NCBI RefSeq assembly: GCF_021130785.1
Contig: NC_060213.1
Coordinates: forward strand, 117,867,001-117,931,000
Source: Homalodisca vitripennis
Taxonomy: Eukaryota; Arthropoda; Insecta; Hemiptera; Cicadellidae
Direction of reading: 5' to 3'
DNA: 64,000 bases
The stretch's first letter is position 1. Each line of letters begins with the position of its first letter. Both the position numbers and the translations under genes were made by a program. The notes under the pieces were generated by a model. It was not told the origin of the DNA, searched no databases, and saw only the letters and a list, made by a program, of their open reading frames with translations. Shown piece after piece: positions 45,800 to 58,068 of the stretch.

Positions 45800-48650
45800 C
45801 CTTATAAAGTATAGAGACAAAGTGGGCTTCTTCTCGCCGAATTCGCTTCCTTTCGGGAGGCATATATCTAAAGTACCATGTTTTTATTAACCACTTAATG
45901 TTTAATAATAAAACATAATTGTGGATAATTGCCTCATAATAAGTGATAAATAAACACTCATTTATAGGGAATTTGCCGAAATATTCTTACAATCTTCAAT
46001 AATCTTCCAAATATTTTTAATTGGAGCGATACCTTTGATGTATAGTTTATAATACTAGTCAACTATATCAGTTACATCAGATAATATAGACGTAAACTGT
46101 AATGATACTATCACAGTGTATAACTTCTATTATATACTCGTTTCATATATATATATTTATCATATAAACACAAAAGCCAGTAGTAAGTATTTACTTTCGA
46201 TAGGAATATGTTTTATAACGGATTTTATGTTCACCGGAAGTTAAGTAAAATATTTTCTTGTTTTATAACTGAAGGATTGCAAGTTGTTAACTTAGAGATA
46301 CAACTGCACGTTACTCCTTGCAAAGTGTTCTACAAACAGTTAGTCGGAGAAACGAGATGACATCTGACACAATATATTAAGTGCAGTGCCATCCGCTCAG
46401 AGACGCTCCATCCCCACTTCCTCCACCTATTTTTTCCCTATTATACAGAGTGTTTTGTAACGGGTGACCTATATTTCAAAAATTAATTCAAAGCACTAGA
46501 AAAGAAAAAAAATATGTAAAGAAACATATGTTTTGAAACTGCTTAGTTTCCTTTTTATCTATAGGTAGGCTAGGTTATATTTTTAATGTAATTAAGTTAT
46601 TTGTTCTATTATTTGTTACGAAAACTGTCCTGTCTCTTAATAGTATCAATAAAAGCCATTTAAAAAGCATTTGGGAAATCAGAGTGTAATCGGCTAAAAT
46701 CAACATTTACCCAGCACTGGCTGCTACTTCACTCACACTCGTTGCTCTACTGAGGATGTTTTGTCTCTTTTGTTAGTAGATTTTGTCGTTCCAATTTCAA
46801 TTGATTTCATCTCCAATATCCATTTATCTCTATTATCGGCAACTGTTGAGCTTTTTGTCAGGGCCAGACGGGAAGTTTGGCATCATTTTTAAATTTCCAA
46901 TTGAAATGTTTTTGAGGTCTGAGCTTTAATTTTTATTGTAATGAGACGATTTGAAGCAATTTTGGTTCCGATTTTGTCCTGATCATTTGGAATATAAGGT
47001 TTGCACATGAAATCTGATATTTTACCAGGCATGCGTTAAAAGAGGCTTCCACCAAAATAATCTGTCCATTTTGCGGAGGAAACCTGCTAATCGATTTTTT
47101 AAAATGTTTACTTTGTTCGATTAGGCAATACAAAGTATGACTACATTATTAGTTAATATTTTATTCCTTGATTTCTTATAGAGACAAAATGAAAACATAA
47201 GTATGGATTACTGTATTAGGAGTCGGGATTGCGGTTGAAGGTCCAGTTAGTTGCCTTGCACGCACGCACACCTACACTCACGACCGCAGAAGGTTGGGGT
47301 CAGCCGGCACCTCCCGTTTTCAGTCCCGCATTATTTATTGACATCTCAGACATCAAGACATGACGATAAATTGATTGGGTGTAGTAGTAAGTAAGAAGTT
47401 ATTTTCGCTTCATTTATTATTTATATTAGTACAGATTTAAAAGAATACAGCTATAGCATAGATGGGGTAAGATAATTATTCTGGAAATTTCATTCCAAAA
47501 AAGAATCCTGAATTAGTACCGCCATTGGGAGATCTGTATATAAAAATTAGAACAATTTTAAAATTTGAGTTAGGCCATTTTTAAATACAATTTTATTTCA
47601 AGTCTCACTCTAAATAATGAAAAGTTTTAAAAGTTCTGGCTTCAAAGATTGGCAAAAACTGTTAGACCTCTCCCATTGATACTTTCTTGACAAAACACCT
47701 TTGACAATTCGAAAATTGTTATTTTGAAATATTTTATTACTTTGATTTGGTTTCCGTATGCTAATATTATAGATACATGGATTTAAGGAGTGTTCCCAGT
47801 TGCGTATTTTGAGTGTAGAGAAAATTCTGTGTCCGAATATCACAATGTTATGATGCTTGTTTAAAGTCAACACTTAAGATGTCACCACATAAGTCAGTAT
47901 CATCGAGTTTAATAATTGAGTTCTGCACGACGGTCACAGCCTGACATAGGAGATTTTTTCACTCGTCAGCGTATGTCACGTGCTGAAGACTCGGACCAGT
48001 CACACTTACAAGACGGTAGCTTGGCCATGAGTCTACGTGTACGTATCTCGTTGAAATCCTCAAGCCAATTCCATTAATGTTTAGAACCAGGCAGTTGTAT
48101 AGGACAGCCAATTCATCAATACTTGGCTGTGGTATTCAAGAACACGGTCTGATAATGAGTCGGGTTGTCGATGTCCAAGTCATGATGGTGTTGTAGCGTA
48201 GTGAGGACGGTCTTGGTGTTCCCTCAACTATCAACCGAGGTCATGAGACCGGTTGACTTCTGTACGATCTCAACGTTATCTGGGACCATAATATTCGTAA
48301 GGTGGGGAGGGAAAGTTCCATATAAATGAGATTTCTTTGAGTTGAGAACGATAGCGTAAAAGACTATCTCCCAACCGCTTCGAAGATTTATATATGTATT
48401 TAAAGAACTAATTGGTTGGTTTCGCAGTTACGTCAGAAATGAATGTTATATTGCATTATGCACGGTATTAGGTTGGGTTTTAACCCAACCTTATTGAGTT
48501 GCCAATAAAAGTTGCGAAAGAATTAGCCTAACTACTATTGGATAATACGAACAGGTTTATTTGCGAGAACTATTGCAAGGACTGCATCACTAGTTGTTGA
48601 GGGAGTCAATGCAAAATCTGTTAACAAACAACAATGTATTTAATTAAAAC
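45800..48650. other. Mostly AT-rich sequence with a GC-richer island
   Basis: No gene is recognised. The island at about 47880-48340 has clearly higher GC and few long frames. A 22-bp hairpin (AGGTTGGGTT, TT, AACCCAACCT) lies at 48470-48491. Confidence 0.4.
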
Positions 48651-48654
48651 TGAA

Positions 48655-50000
48655 TTTCCGACACTGTTCTCCAGTATAATTCTCGTGTAAAACTGTCTGA
48701 CACTAATGTAGTCATGACACAACTCAGGTTATGTATTTGTTTGCACTAGACAGTTTTATTGCCCGACATTGCTGTTCAGTCCTCGTGTACAATAGTCCGA
48801 CACTACTGTAGTCGTTACAACCACTCGGGTTACGTATCTGTTTGCACTAGACGGTTTTATTGCCCGACATGGCTGTTCAGTCCTCGTGTACAATAGTCCG
48901 ACACTACTGTAGTCGTTACATCACTCGGGTAACGTACAGTATCTGTTTGCACTAGACAGTTTTATTGTCCGACATTGCTCTTCAGTCCTCGTGTACAATA
49001 GTCCGACACTACTGTAGTCGTTACACCACTCGGGTTACGTATCTGTTTGCACTAGACGGTTTTATTGCCCGACATGGCTGTTCAGTCCCCGTGTGCAACT
49101 GTCGGACACTACAGTAGTCGTTACACCACTCGGGTTACGTATCTGTTTGCACTAGACGGTTTTATTGCCCGACATGGCTGTTCAGTCCCCGTGTGCAACT
49201 GTCCGACACTACTGTAGTCGTTACACCACTCGGGTTACGTATCTGTTTGCACTAGACGGTTTTATTGCCCGACATTGCTGTTCAGTCCTCGTGTACAATA
49301 GTCCGACACTACTGTAGTCGTTACACCACTCGGGTTACGTATCTGTTTGCACTAGACGGTTTTATTGCCCGACATGGCTGTTCAGTCCCCGTGTGCAACT
49401 GTCGGACACTACCGTAGTCGTTACACCACTCGGGTTACGTATCTGTTTGCACTAGACGGTTTTATTGCCCGACATTGCTGTTCAGTCCCCGTGTGCAACT
49501 GTCGGACACTACTGTAGTCGTTACACCACTCGGGTTACGTATCTGTTTGCACTAGACGGTTTTATTGCCCGACATTGCTGTTCAGTCCCCGTGTGCAACT
49601 GTCGGACACTACCGTAGTCGTTACACCACTCGGGTTACGTATCTGTTTGCACTAGACGGTTTTATTGATCGACATTGCTGTTAAGTCCCCGTGTGCAACT
49701 GTCGGACACTACTGTAGTCGTTACACCACTCGGGTTACGTATCTGTTTGCACTAGACGGTTTTATTGCCCGACATTGCTGTTCAGTCCTTGTGTACAACA
49801 ATCCGACACTACTGTAGTCGTTACACCACTCGGGTTACGTATCTGTTTGCACTAGACGGTTTTATTACCCGACATTGCTGTTCAGTCCTTGTGTACAATA
49901 GTTCAACACTAATGTAGTCGTTACACCACTCGGGCTACGTATCTGTTTGCACTAGAAGGTTTTATTACCCGACATTGCTTCTCAGCCCTCGTCCTACACT
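48655..50000 (+). repeat. 100-bp satellite array, about 13 copies
   Basis: The anchor ACTAGACGGT recurs at 49051, 49151, 49251, 49351, 49451, 49551, 49651, 49751 and 49851, so the period is exactly 100 bp over at least 800 bp. The first copies (48655-48950) are diverged and carry small insertions, and the last breaks off near 50000. Units fall in two classes: one with CTCGTGTACAATAGTCCGAC, the other with CCCGTGTGCAACTGTCGGAC. The sequence ACTACTGTAGT in each unit is palindromic. No ORF runs through it. Confidence 0.95.
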
Positions 50001-50047
50001 GGTTGCGACTGCACTTATTAGACCTGGCCCGTTCAGACGGAGTGGAC

Positions 50048-50049
<2 letters not shown>

Positions 50050-50135
<86 letters not shown>
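50050..50135. repeat. (TA)n microsatellite
   Basis: A long TA run with one or two interruptions, between the satellite and the SINE. Confidence 0.95.
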
Positions 50136-50136
<1 letters not shown>

Positions 50137-50154
50137 CATTAAATTTGTAGAAAT

Positions 50155-50274
50155 GGCAATAGCCTTATTTACTTTCAATTGACATTGAATTGCAAAAAGT
50201 ACTTGCTACGCCGGGACTCGAACCCGGATCTCTCACTTGCCGGGTGAATGTGCTACCATTACACCACAGAGCCC
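50155..50274 (-). repeat. tRNA-derived SINE, best copy
   Basis: On minus it starts GGGCTCTGTGGTGTAATGGT, a tRNA head with a D-loop-like TGGTAGC. An anticodon-arm-like CAC/GTG stem, a B box (GGGTTCGAGTCC), then GCAAGTACTTTTTG and a tail CAATTCAATGTCAATTGAAA follow. The 5' acceptor strand does not pair with the 3' side, so it is a SINE head rather than a tRNA gene. An 18-bp direct repeat (ACATTAAATTTGTAGAAA) lies at 50136-50153 and 50389-50406 and may be the target duplication. Confidence 0.8.
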
Positions 50275-50470
50275 TTACATTTTACGATTCAATTATTTTG
50301 TAGTTGGCCGTATCTGTCACATATGCGTTTAAATAACCAACTTAACATATGATCCGAAAACCAAACACCTGTCAAATGGCTTTTATTTACATTAAATTTG
50401 TAGAAACTGATACGGCCATTAATTATTATTTACTAATGTAATGACGTATCTGTTAATACACGCTTACCGT

Positions 50471-51832
50471 GACGGCAGGTGCTCCCCAAGGCTCGATTCT
50501 TGGCCCAGACCTGTGGAACATCAAGTACGACGGGGTTATTCGTATGGAGATGCCGCACGAAACCTTCCTCGTTGCCTATGCAGATGACATTGCCGTAGTC
50601 ATAACCGCGAGAGAGTTGGATGAGGCGCAGAGATTGCTAAGTCTATATCTGAGGCGAATACTCTGCTGGATGGGTGAGCATGGACTGCTTTGGCCACCGA
50701 GAAGACGGGGATCGTGCATCTCACCAGGAGAATGATAGATCCCGTCGTGCAGCTAAATGTCAACACGGAGCTCATTAGTACCAAACGCTGCGTCAATTAT
50801 CTAGGAGTGAGAATGGATTCCCGTATGACATTCTGGGACCTGCTCGCCTGTGCGGCCGAGAAAGCTGAAAGGATTGTGGCCAATCTGAGCAGGCTCATGA
50901 CCAACGTCGGTGGACCCGCAGAGGCTAAACGCCGAGTCCTCATGTCCGTGACGAACTCGGTTATCCTCTACGGTTGCGAGATATGGGCGGATGCCTTGCG
51001 GCAGAAGCGCTACAGGAAGAAGGTCGTGGCGGTGCAGAGGAGAGGAGCTCTCCGGATTTCATCTGCCTATCGTACCGTTTCGGAGCCGGCCGTCCTGGTG
51101 ATTGCGGGGGTAATTCCCATCGATCTTCTTGCTCTTGAGCGGAAGCGTGTCTACGGGAATGGGAATGGCACTGTCAGCCGTGCTGCTGCCCGTTCGCACA
51201 CAATGGATGAGTGGCAAACTCGATGGGAGACGGAGAGTCGAGGACGTTGGCTTTTAGGCTCATAGGTGATCTGAGGGGATGGACCGAAAGACAGCATTGA
51301 GAGGTAGACTTCTACCTTACCCAGCTTCTCACTGGGCACGGTTGTTTCGGCTTCTACCTTAACAGAATGGGGAAGATCCCGAGTCCGGAATGCCAGTACG
51401 GGGATTCGGATGCGGACGATGCCCTGCACACCTTCTTCAAATGTAGAAGGTGGGAAACGGAGAGAAGGGAGCTGGAGGCAGCTATCGGGCGTGTTTTGCC
51501 TGAGACTATTATAGAAGAGATGTTGGATAGTCCCGAATCGTGGAGCGCTGTCGCTGCGTTCTGCAAGAGGGTGATAAGGCAAAAAAGAAGAGAGCAGCTA
51601 AAAAGCACCAGAATAGCTCATGCCGGTGCATTTTTGAATGAAGTAATGCCCATTGGGTTAACGATGGCACCCTCTTGAAGTAGTTGCAAAGATGCGTTCC
51701 CGAGAGGGTTTCCAATGCCTGGACCGGTAGGTTTTTAGTGGGTGAGAGTCCCACACACCAGGGCGAACATCTGTCCCTGACGGTGCATAATGCATTTTCC
51801 TATCGTAAAAAAAAAACCAAAAAACAAAAAGA
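50471..51832 (+). mobile_element. 5'-truncated R1-like LINE with 16-bp target duplication
   Basis: Coding starts inside the RT at 'TAGAPQGSILGPDLWNIKYD' and 'VAYADDIAVV' (catalytic YADD). A frameshift near 50690 leads to 'INYLGV'-type and 'AAEKAERIVANLSRLM' sequence, as in the R1 clade. After another break, 51367-51678 carries the C-terminal zinc-knuckle region 'CQYGDSDADDALHTFFKC', where a Gly replaces the usual second Cys. An A-rich tail ends at 51832. AATACAC-G/T-CTTACCGT flanks both sides (50455-50470 and 51833-51848, one mismatch). GC content is far above the surroundings. Confidence 0.85.
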
Positions 51833-51849
51833 AATACACTCTTACCGTA

Positions 51850-52715
51850 ATGGAATAATTTGTACTTATTGGTTTTATTAGACTTAATGTTATATGGAAT
51901 TAATTTTTTAGACATTATGCATTTCTAAGATAATAAATTTATGAGTTATTCAAAAGTTTACTTTTATCCTCTGGGAATTTTTCTCCTGCTTTTGTCTTCA
52001 GGTTTATAAATCACGGAGTTACCATTTTTGTAAAACCTTAAACGACAACCATATTGTAATTTATTGCTGAGTTAATGTTTTTGTTTACTATCTACATCCT
52101 GCCCTAATATATGTGTTGCAATGGAAATCTGAGTATTCTGCTCACGAAATCCTTAGCTGAAGAGAAGAATCGAAATCGGAATATGGAAATAATCGAAAAG
52201 TTGCCAGAGTGTTAGCTCAAAGAATTACGGCATCAATTCAAACGTTTTCTTTGTGGCCAGGCTTTGGCCAATTTTGTGATGATTTGCCTGTTTCGACTTG
52301 ATTTCGTCTCTTTAGCTTATGAGTTTGGGTGTACAGCCACAGGTTTATAAATTGTCCCCCTGAGGCACTACAAATGAAAAAATAAACAATATTAAAATAT
52401 CGACTTAATGCACTTGTTGATAAAATAGTAAAAACAATTTATCTTATTGTTGCAATGTGAATGACGAATGAATTGTAATGTGAATGTGTGTAGATGTTAA
52501 GTGAGTATGCTACATATTGTAGAACAACTTTATAAACAGACTTTACAAATATGACTTTTGAAATACAATCGTATTAATTGCCAATACAATAAACTATATT
52601 ACATTATGTTAATATATTCTGTGGTAGTCTCATACCATGGTGTATTTATCCTTATTTTGTGACTCATATTAAGTTATGTTTAAAATGTCAAAAGCTTTAA
52701 GAAAATCAAGGTAAA
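51850..52715. other. AT-rich intergenic sequence
   Basis: No recognisable feature. Confidence 0.4.
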
Positions 52716-52722
52716 ATGGCAA

Positions 52723-52727
52723 GGCGT

Positions 52728-52763
<36 letters not shown>

Positions 52764-52768
52764 ACGCC
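52723..52768. repeat. Perfect 46-bp palindrome with AT core
   Basis: GGCGTTGTTTTATATA is mirrored exactly by TATATAAAACAACGCC around a TA core. A long (TA)n run follows to about 52820. Confidence 0.9.
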
Positions 52769-52769
52769 A

Positions 52770-52820
<51 letters not shown>

Positions 52821-52823
<3 letters not shown>

Positions 52824-52860
52824 TTTTTGCGATTCAATGTTTATTGAAAATTATATATAC
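52821..52860 (+). repeat. SINE tail fragment
   Basis: ACTTTTTGCGATTCAATGTT and TATTGAAAATTATATA match the tail of the SINE copies at 15.4 and 50.2 kb; the tRNA head is missing, replaced by (TA)n. Confidence 0.6.
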
Positions 52861-52869
52861 TATCATATA

Positions 52870-52873
<4 letters not shown>

Positions 52874-52905
<32 letters not shown>

Positions 52906-52914
52906 GTGTGTGTG

Positions 52915-52947
<33 letters not shown>

Positions 52948-52950
52948 CTA
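52874..52950 (+). repeat. (GT)n microsatellite
   Basis: GT units with three short interruptions; the frame across it gives only Cys/Val and is not a gene. Confidence 0.95.
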
Positions 52951-52999
52951 CGCATCTCTATCAGGTTGACCTAACCGATTGTCAGTCAAAAATGAATTG

Positions 53000-55900
53000 C
53001 ATTCTATATTTTAAACACTTTTATTATTGTTCTCAATATTTTAGCTATTGTACTTAAGACAAGAAATGGAACGATAAGACAACATAGCAGTATCATTCAA
53101 GTCTTAAAACGTTAGCATAAGTAACAGTTTATAAAATCCCCGGGATTAGATATTGCTTTCACGAATTTTTATTATTTCTCATAGAAGATGAGCAAATATC
53201 ATCCTAATATAAATTATATTCTAGCTGGGCTGTGCGGAAATGATAGTAGAAACAGGCCGTAACCCGATACCTATCTTCATAATGTTTTCTAATAAATAAT
53301 GTTATAGATTAAGTGTTTATTCCTTAAATAACTTTTGAAATATTTACACATTTTATTTAAATATTTTCTACTGTTTCCGCAAATTTACACGTATCATAAA
53401 ATGTTATATGATTGAATGTTATATGAATAGTAGTGTTGAAGCCATCTATTTGTGATTAACCACGCCACCACTACTGAGGCCGGAACATATAATGTTAATA
53501 CAACACTACTCTAGCTATAGTGCACAATGTTGTCATCATAAAGTTAACTTATAGCACCTTTATTTACTAGATCGTTGGCAGCCTTGATTTTAGCAAGGAA
53601 GCTCTTTACACTTGCAGGAAACTCGCTATGCTTGACCCATCCGGCTTTATATACTTTCAAGAATATGTATGCGTACAGAACTCAGAACTAGAACAGTGTT
53701 ATTGGATGGTCCTTTTAAAGTGGCAAATGAAATCATACATGTTAATATCCGTAGCTGAACCATATAAAATACTAATAAATGGTTATAAGGACTCAAAAAC
53801 GAGACCGATAATGCTTTTTCTTCATGCGAATGAAGATTTAGTGCCATAAAATTAATACATGATTATATGTTAAGAGAATTCTTAGACGAGGCCTGTACTA
53901 TCAGTGATTTTTCTGTCTGTGAATGAAGAATAAGTAGCTGTATCGCACGTCAGATAAAAACAGTAACAATAAGGGGGTAGAAAATGAGTTTGAAGAAAAT
54001 GAAGTCCCAGAAAACCCATTCTACAACTTAGAATACTAAATTGGTCGTTTTACGAAACTTGTATTGTTCACAAGCTATGCCCAAATTTCTCTGAAACTAC
54101 TTGAATTAGAGTGCTCAAGTTTCGCACGCTTTTTCAACTCAAGCTTTTACACAATTGGACATTTTTTATTATGTATTTATTTTTAATGTTTAATTTGCGT
54201 GTTTTTTGTTTTTTTGTGGTATACATAGTTAGTGGGAACGACAAATTTATTGCTGACTCTTTTAATGGGGTTTTTATCGATATTATAAAGAAATCATTTT
54301 AAAAAATATTTGGTCAAACAGTTTTCAACTCACTGAAGTATCAAATGTAAACTGTAGGTTTGTCAAGGATCAATGTTCTTAATAACAATTATATCAGGTA
54401 TAAAAGAAATTACCGTGATTTTAAACTTTATATATTATGTATATATATAACTTTTATATACAATGTTAAAAACTATGTGCCCCGTTCTTAATAGGCAGGA
54501 CGTTGCGAATGTTAACCACTGAAATGTATGTAGTCGAGTTCTTACCAGATAGATTCACTGATAACTGTGTACACAAATAATAAGTGTTCCTGAGATATTT
54601 GGGCTTAAACAATCTATGAACAGTAATCTTTATGTAACATCGTATTATTTGGAATTGTAAGAGACCAGTAATACATTTATTATGCAAACCTCTGACAACT
54701 TATGAAACAGTTTACAAATTGAACCTCGGGAGCTAACGGTCCTTAGTCCGTAGTTACCTGTTTACGGGTACACTTTATAAGCTATATGCAATATCATCGC
54801 CAGGCCTTCAAAGGGAATATCTTATTACTCTACATGTAAAGGAAAATGTCCGTAATCATCAAGAGAAAGTATTGTTTATTAAGAGAAATCACAATATATT
54901 AACGCAATGTACTTTTTCTGAAGAACATATTGAAGAATAACAAAAAGGGTGTTTTCTAAATTTTTCAGTAACACATTACGTAATTCATGGTGATTTCAAT
55001 AAATTTTCATCCCTGCAAACTATACTGCTTGACTGGTCCACATGCTTTAGTCTATTTCCAACAGTGACTATTATTTGAAATGTGAGGCTAGGCTATAAAG
55101 TTTTCTATTTCATATTACAAAAAACGTACATAAAAAGCATAATCTCAAGAATTAAGATAAAATACCTTTTCTTACTGGGTAAAAAATACAATCTACTTCA
55201 TATTGGTAAAAAGTTCTCATTTCAACAGTTGTAAGAATCAAGAAACGATGAGCCATACCACTTTTCGCTCAGCTCCTATTTTCAAACTTTCAAAAAAAAG
55301 CAACAGAAATACTCGAGGCCAATTCTTAGATTCTGACTCAGAAAAAAATTAACTCTTTCACTGAAGGAGGAGAAAAATATACTTCAGTATTTGAGAGAAG
55401 TATTCTGTTTTATTATTGCCACCATAAGAGTAAAACCCGCATCGACCATGTGAGATGTATTTTTCACTCTGATCCTTCCGCCACTCTGCCCCTGCCGTCC
55501 CTTGTAAGAAGCTTGGTGATTCCTTATATACTTTTTAATACTTACTATATTTATCTAGCTGGGTTCTTGCCGACTGTTCCAAAGGAAGTCTCTGGAGTCA
55601 CATTCTGGAATCAAATCTTGTATCTCAGGACATTTTCTAAGTAGATGATTATCTAATTGCTGAAATATAAAAACTACGTCAAAACTAATGTTTACTCAGT
55701 AGAGAATTTCCCCACTATAAAGGTAAACAAATAGTAGTTAAATTAATTATACATGTGATTGTCCTGTCATAAAACAAAGTTTACACAGAGCAGTTGATTA
55801 CATTTGGCAGGATCATTCCTTTAATGTTTTACAACTTTAGATAACTAGATGGAAATTTTCACTACTTTAAAGACCATCGGATTTTCAAGATAAGAGTAGG

Positions 55901-57020
55901 CTTATTCTTTGTTTCAAGGTTATTTTTGACGATGGAAGGATTGTGAAGGAAACAAGATTTTTTCCGAAATAGGCTTATATTAAACCAGAAACCCTAAGAA
56001 AGTACACATACAATTTTATTGCTCTCGGCTGAGTAGTTTACTCATGAAATAAACAAAAAATAAAATTAGGCACTATTGCATTTAAAAAATTTTAGGACAC
56101 CTAATTTTACTAAAAGGACAGGCTAAAAACAAGGCAATTTTACTGTACATATTTTGTTAGTCTACAAAAGTGTGAGAACATCAGGAGCGAGACTATAAGG
56201 TAGTTTGCTCGGTGAGAAAGGCTAGACAGAGTGATTCACCACCAGGCAAGTTGCGCCAGCGCCATTCGCTATCTCTCTTGCACGCAGTCATGCTATTGTC
56301 ATTTCCTCACACGGCCAAGATCCGCGCTACCGTCAGTGTAGTACCAGAAAATTCCGGGGAGAGCGAGCCACTATCTACCCTTCATCAACTTATATTTAAC
56401 AATAATTCATTTGGTAAGAGAATTGTGTTTTTATATAGAAAAGTATTTTTTATCTATGCATTAGTGTATAATTTCAACACTTTACAACGGGCCAACGATA
56501 CGCAATGTCTGATATTAGGGTTACTCACCATCACCTCATCGTGGAATGTATATGCGAATTATCTAACATCACACAGCTCCTGAATACACCATTGCTAGTC
56601 ATATATTTCAAACTTTGGTCTAAATATACCAGTTTGGAGTATCATCCTTTATTTTTAATCTTCAAAATGATATGTCCAAGTGGGTTAGTCGCGTGTAGAC
56701 TTGGACCACACAACTTTTTATGACCCCTATTAATATCTGTGTAGTTTTATAATTCCTCTGTTATAGTGTAACGTCAATTTTCGCAAACTTAACGTAACTG
56801 ACCCAGAAAGACTCAGTCGTGGAATGGGGTAAAGTATTCCAGGGGTCGGGAGAAGGTAGTTAGAATGGGGAAACCCAAGGCTCAGATTGAGAGCAGAGTC
56901 AACCTAAGTGGACTCAATACGAACGCTCGGTATCATCAGAGCCCAGGCTCCAGGTAGGGTATGAGGAAGAGTGAGGACAATAGTAACTTGGAAATAAAAG
57001 CGGTGGGAAAGGGTCTAACA
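53000..57020. other. Gene-poor stretch, AT-rich until about 56.2 kb
   Basis: No gene could be supported. A GC-richer patch at 56190-56360 and a purine-leaning flank at 56780-57020 precede the minisatellite array. Open frames at 53628, 55450 and 56212 have no recognisable domains. Confidence 0.4.
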
Positions 57021-57023
57021 AAG

Positions 57024-57320
57024 GAACTAAGGTTCCGCTCGGATGTCTCTAGCGGGGACAGAGAAAGAGGCGCTGGGATTACTCTAGCGCAGGACGAAAG
57101 GTTCCGCTTGGATCGCTCTAGCGGGGAAAGACGAAGAGGCGCTGGGATTTCTCTAGCGCAGGGCGAACGGTTCCGCTTGGATTGCTCTAGCGGGCGAGGG
57201 GATAGAGGCGCTCGGATTTCTCTAGCGCAGGACTAAAGGTTCCGCTTGGATCGCTCTAGCGGGGAAAGACGAAGAGGCGCTGGGATTTCTCTAGCGCAGG
57301 GCGAAAGGTTTCGCTTGGAT
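57024..57320 (+). repeat. 69-bp minisatellite, block 1
   Basis: About 4.3 units with consensus GAAAGGTTCCGCTTGGATTG, then CTCTAGCGGG and, in the second half, TCTCTAGCGCAGG. Units alternate between a GGGAAAGACGAAGAGGCGCT form and a GGCGAGGGGATAGAGGCGCT form. The block stops exactly at CTTGGAT, where a LINE begins. Confidence 0.93.
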
Positions 57321-57968
57321 TTTTCCTGGTTTAACGAGGAAAATCTCGCACATTACAAAATTCCAAATTACAAATTGGCTTGCGCGTTTTGTCGACCTCA
57401 CTCCAAAGGAGGGGGCGTTGCAATTTTTCTGAAACAAAATTTCATGTTCTCCCCCTTTCCGATCCAAGATTTAGCCGAAAAAGACTTTGAAGCAGTAGGA
57501 ATCAATTTGCAAACAAACAAATCTAAATTGATAGTGATCGGAATTTACAGGTCTCCCAGCGGATGTAAGGACACTTTCTTTTCAAAATTCGAACAATTAC
57601 TTACGAAACTGACTAACCAACGTCAGAAATTCGTCGTAATGGGGGATTTTAACATTGACGCGTTGGACAAAATTCATCAGTCCACCATTCGACTAGTCGA
57701 TTTATTGAGGTCATTCAACCTTGAGTTGCTTGTCAACACTCCGACGAGAGTTATGGCTACAACTAAATCAGCTATCGACAACGTCATCTCCAATCACTCA
57801 AGTGTCGCAGTGTCTGTGGTAAACACAGCGATTTCCGACCACTATGGCCAAGAGGTCATAATAAGTGGAATAAAATTAGAAAGGGAGCCCAAAAGTACAC
57901 AAACAGTAAGAGACGTAAGGCCAGAAAACATCGCTCACCTCAACACTTCCCTGTCTAAAGAGACATGA
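57321..57968 (+). pseudogene. LINE 1 endonuclease domain (APE type), 5'-truncated
   Basis: Motifs in order are 'GGGVAIFLKQN', 'VIGIYRSPSG', 'VMGDFNIDALD' (catalytic Asp/Asn), 'TKSAIDNVIS' and 'AISDHYGQ' (catalytic Asp-His). This is the apurinic-like endonuclease that nicks the target to start reverse transcription. The N-terminal block with the first catalytic Asn and Glu is missing. The frame reads in from the repeat without a break, then stops at TGA 57966-57968. Another frame holds the link to the RT. Confidence 0.8.
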
Positions 57969-58068
57969 AATTTTCTAAATTCATCTGATCCTGTAGAGCA
58001 GCAATTCAAAACGTTTAACGACACTCTAAATTTTCATTTTAACATCTGCTGCCCTACCAGAAAAATTA

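Noticed and set aside
48655..50000. CRISPR-like array
   Set aside because: The 100-bp units are repeats throughout with no unique spacers, and the genome is eukaryotic.
49921..50178. Minus-strand ORF of alternating Ile/Tyr
   Set aside because: It is translation of the (TA)n microsatellite.
50205..50274. Functional tRNA gene
   Set aside because: The acceptor strands do not pair and the SINE body and tail follow directly; copies share the tail.
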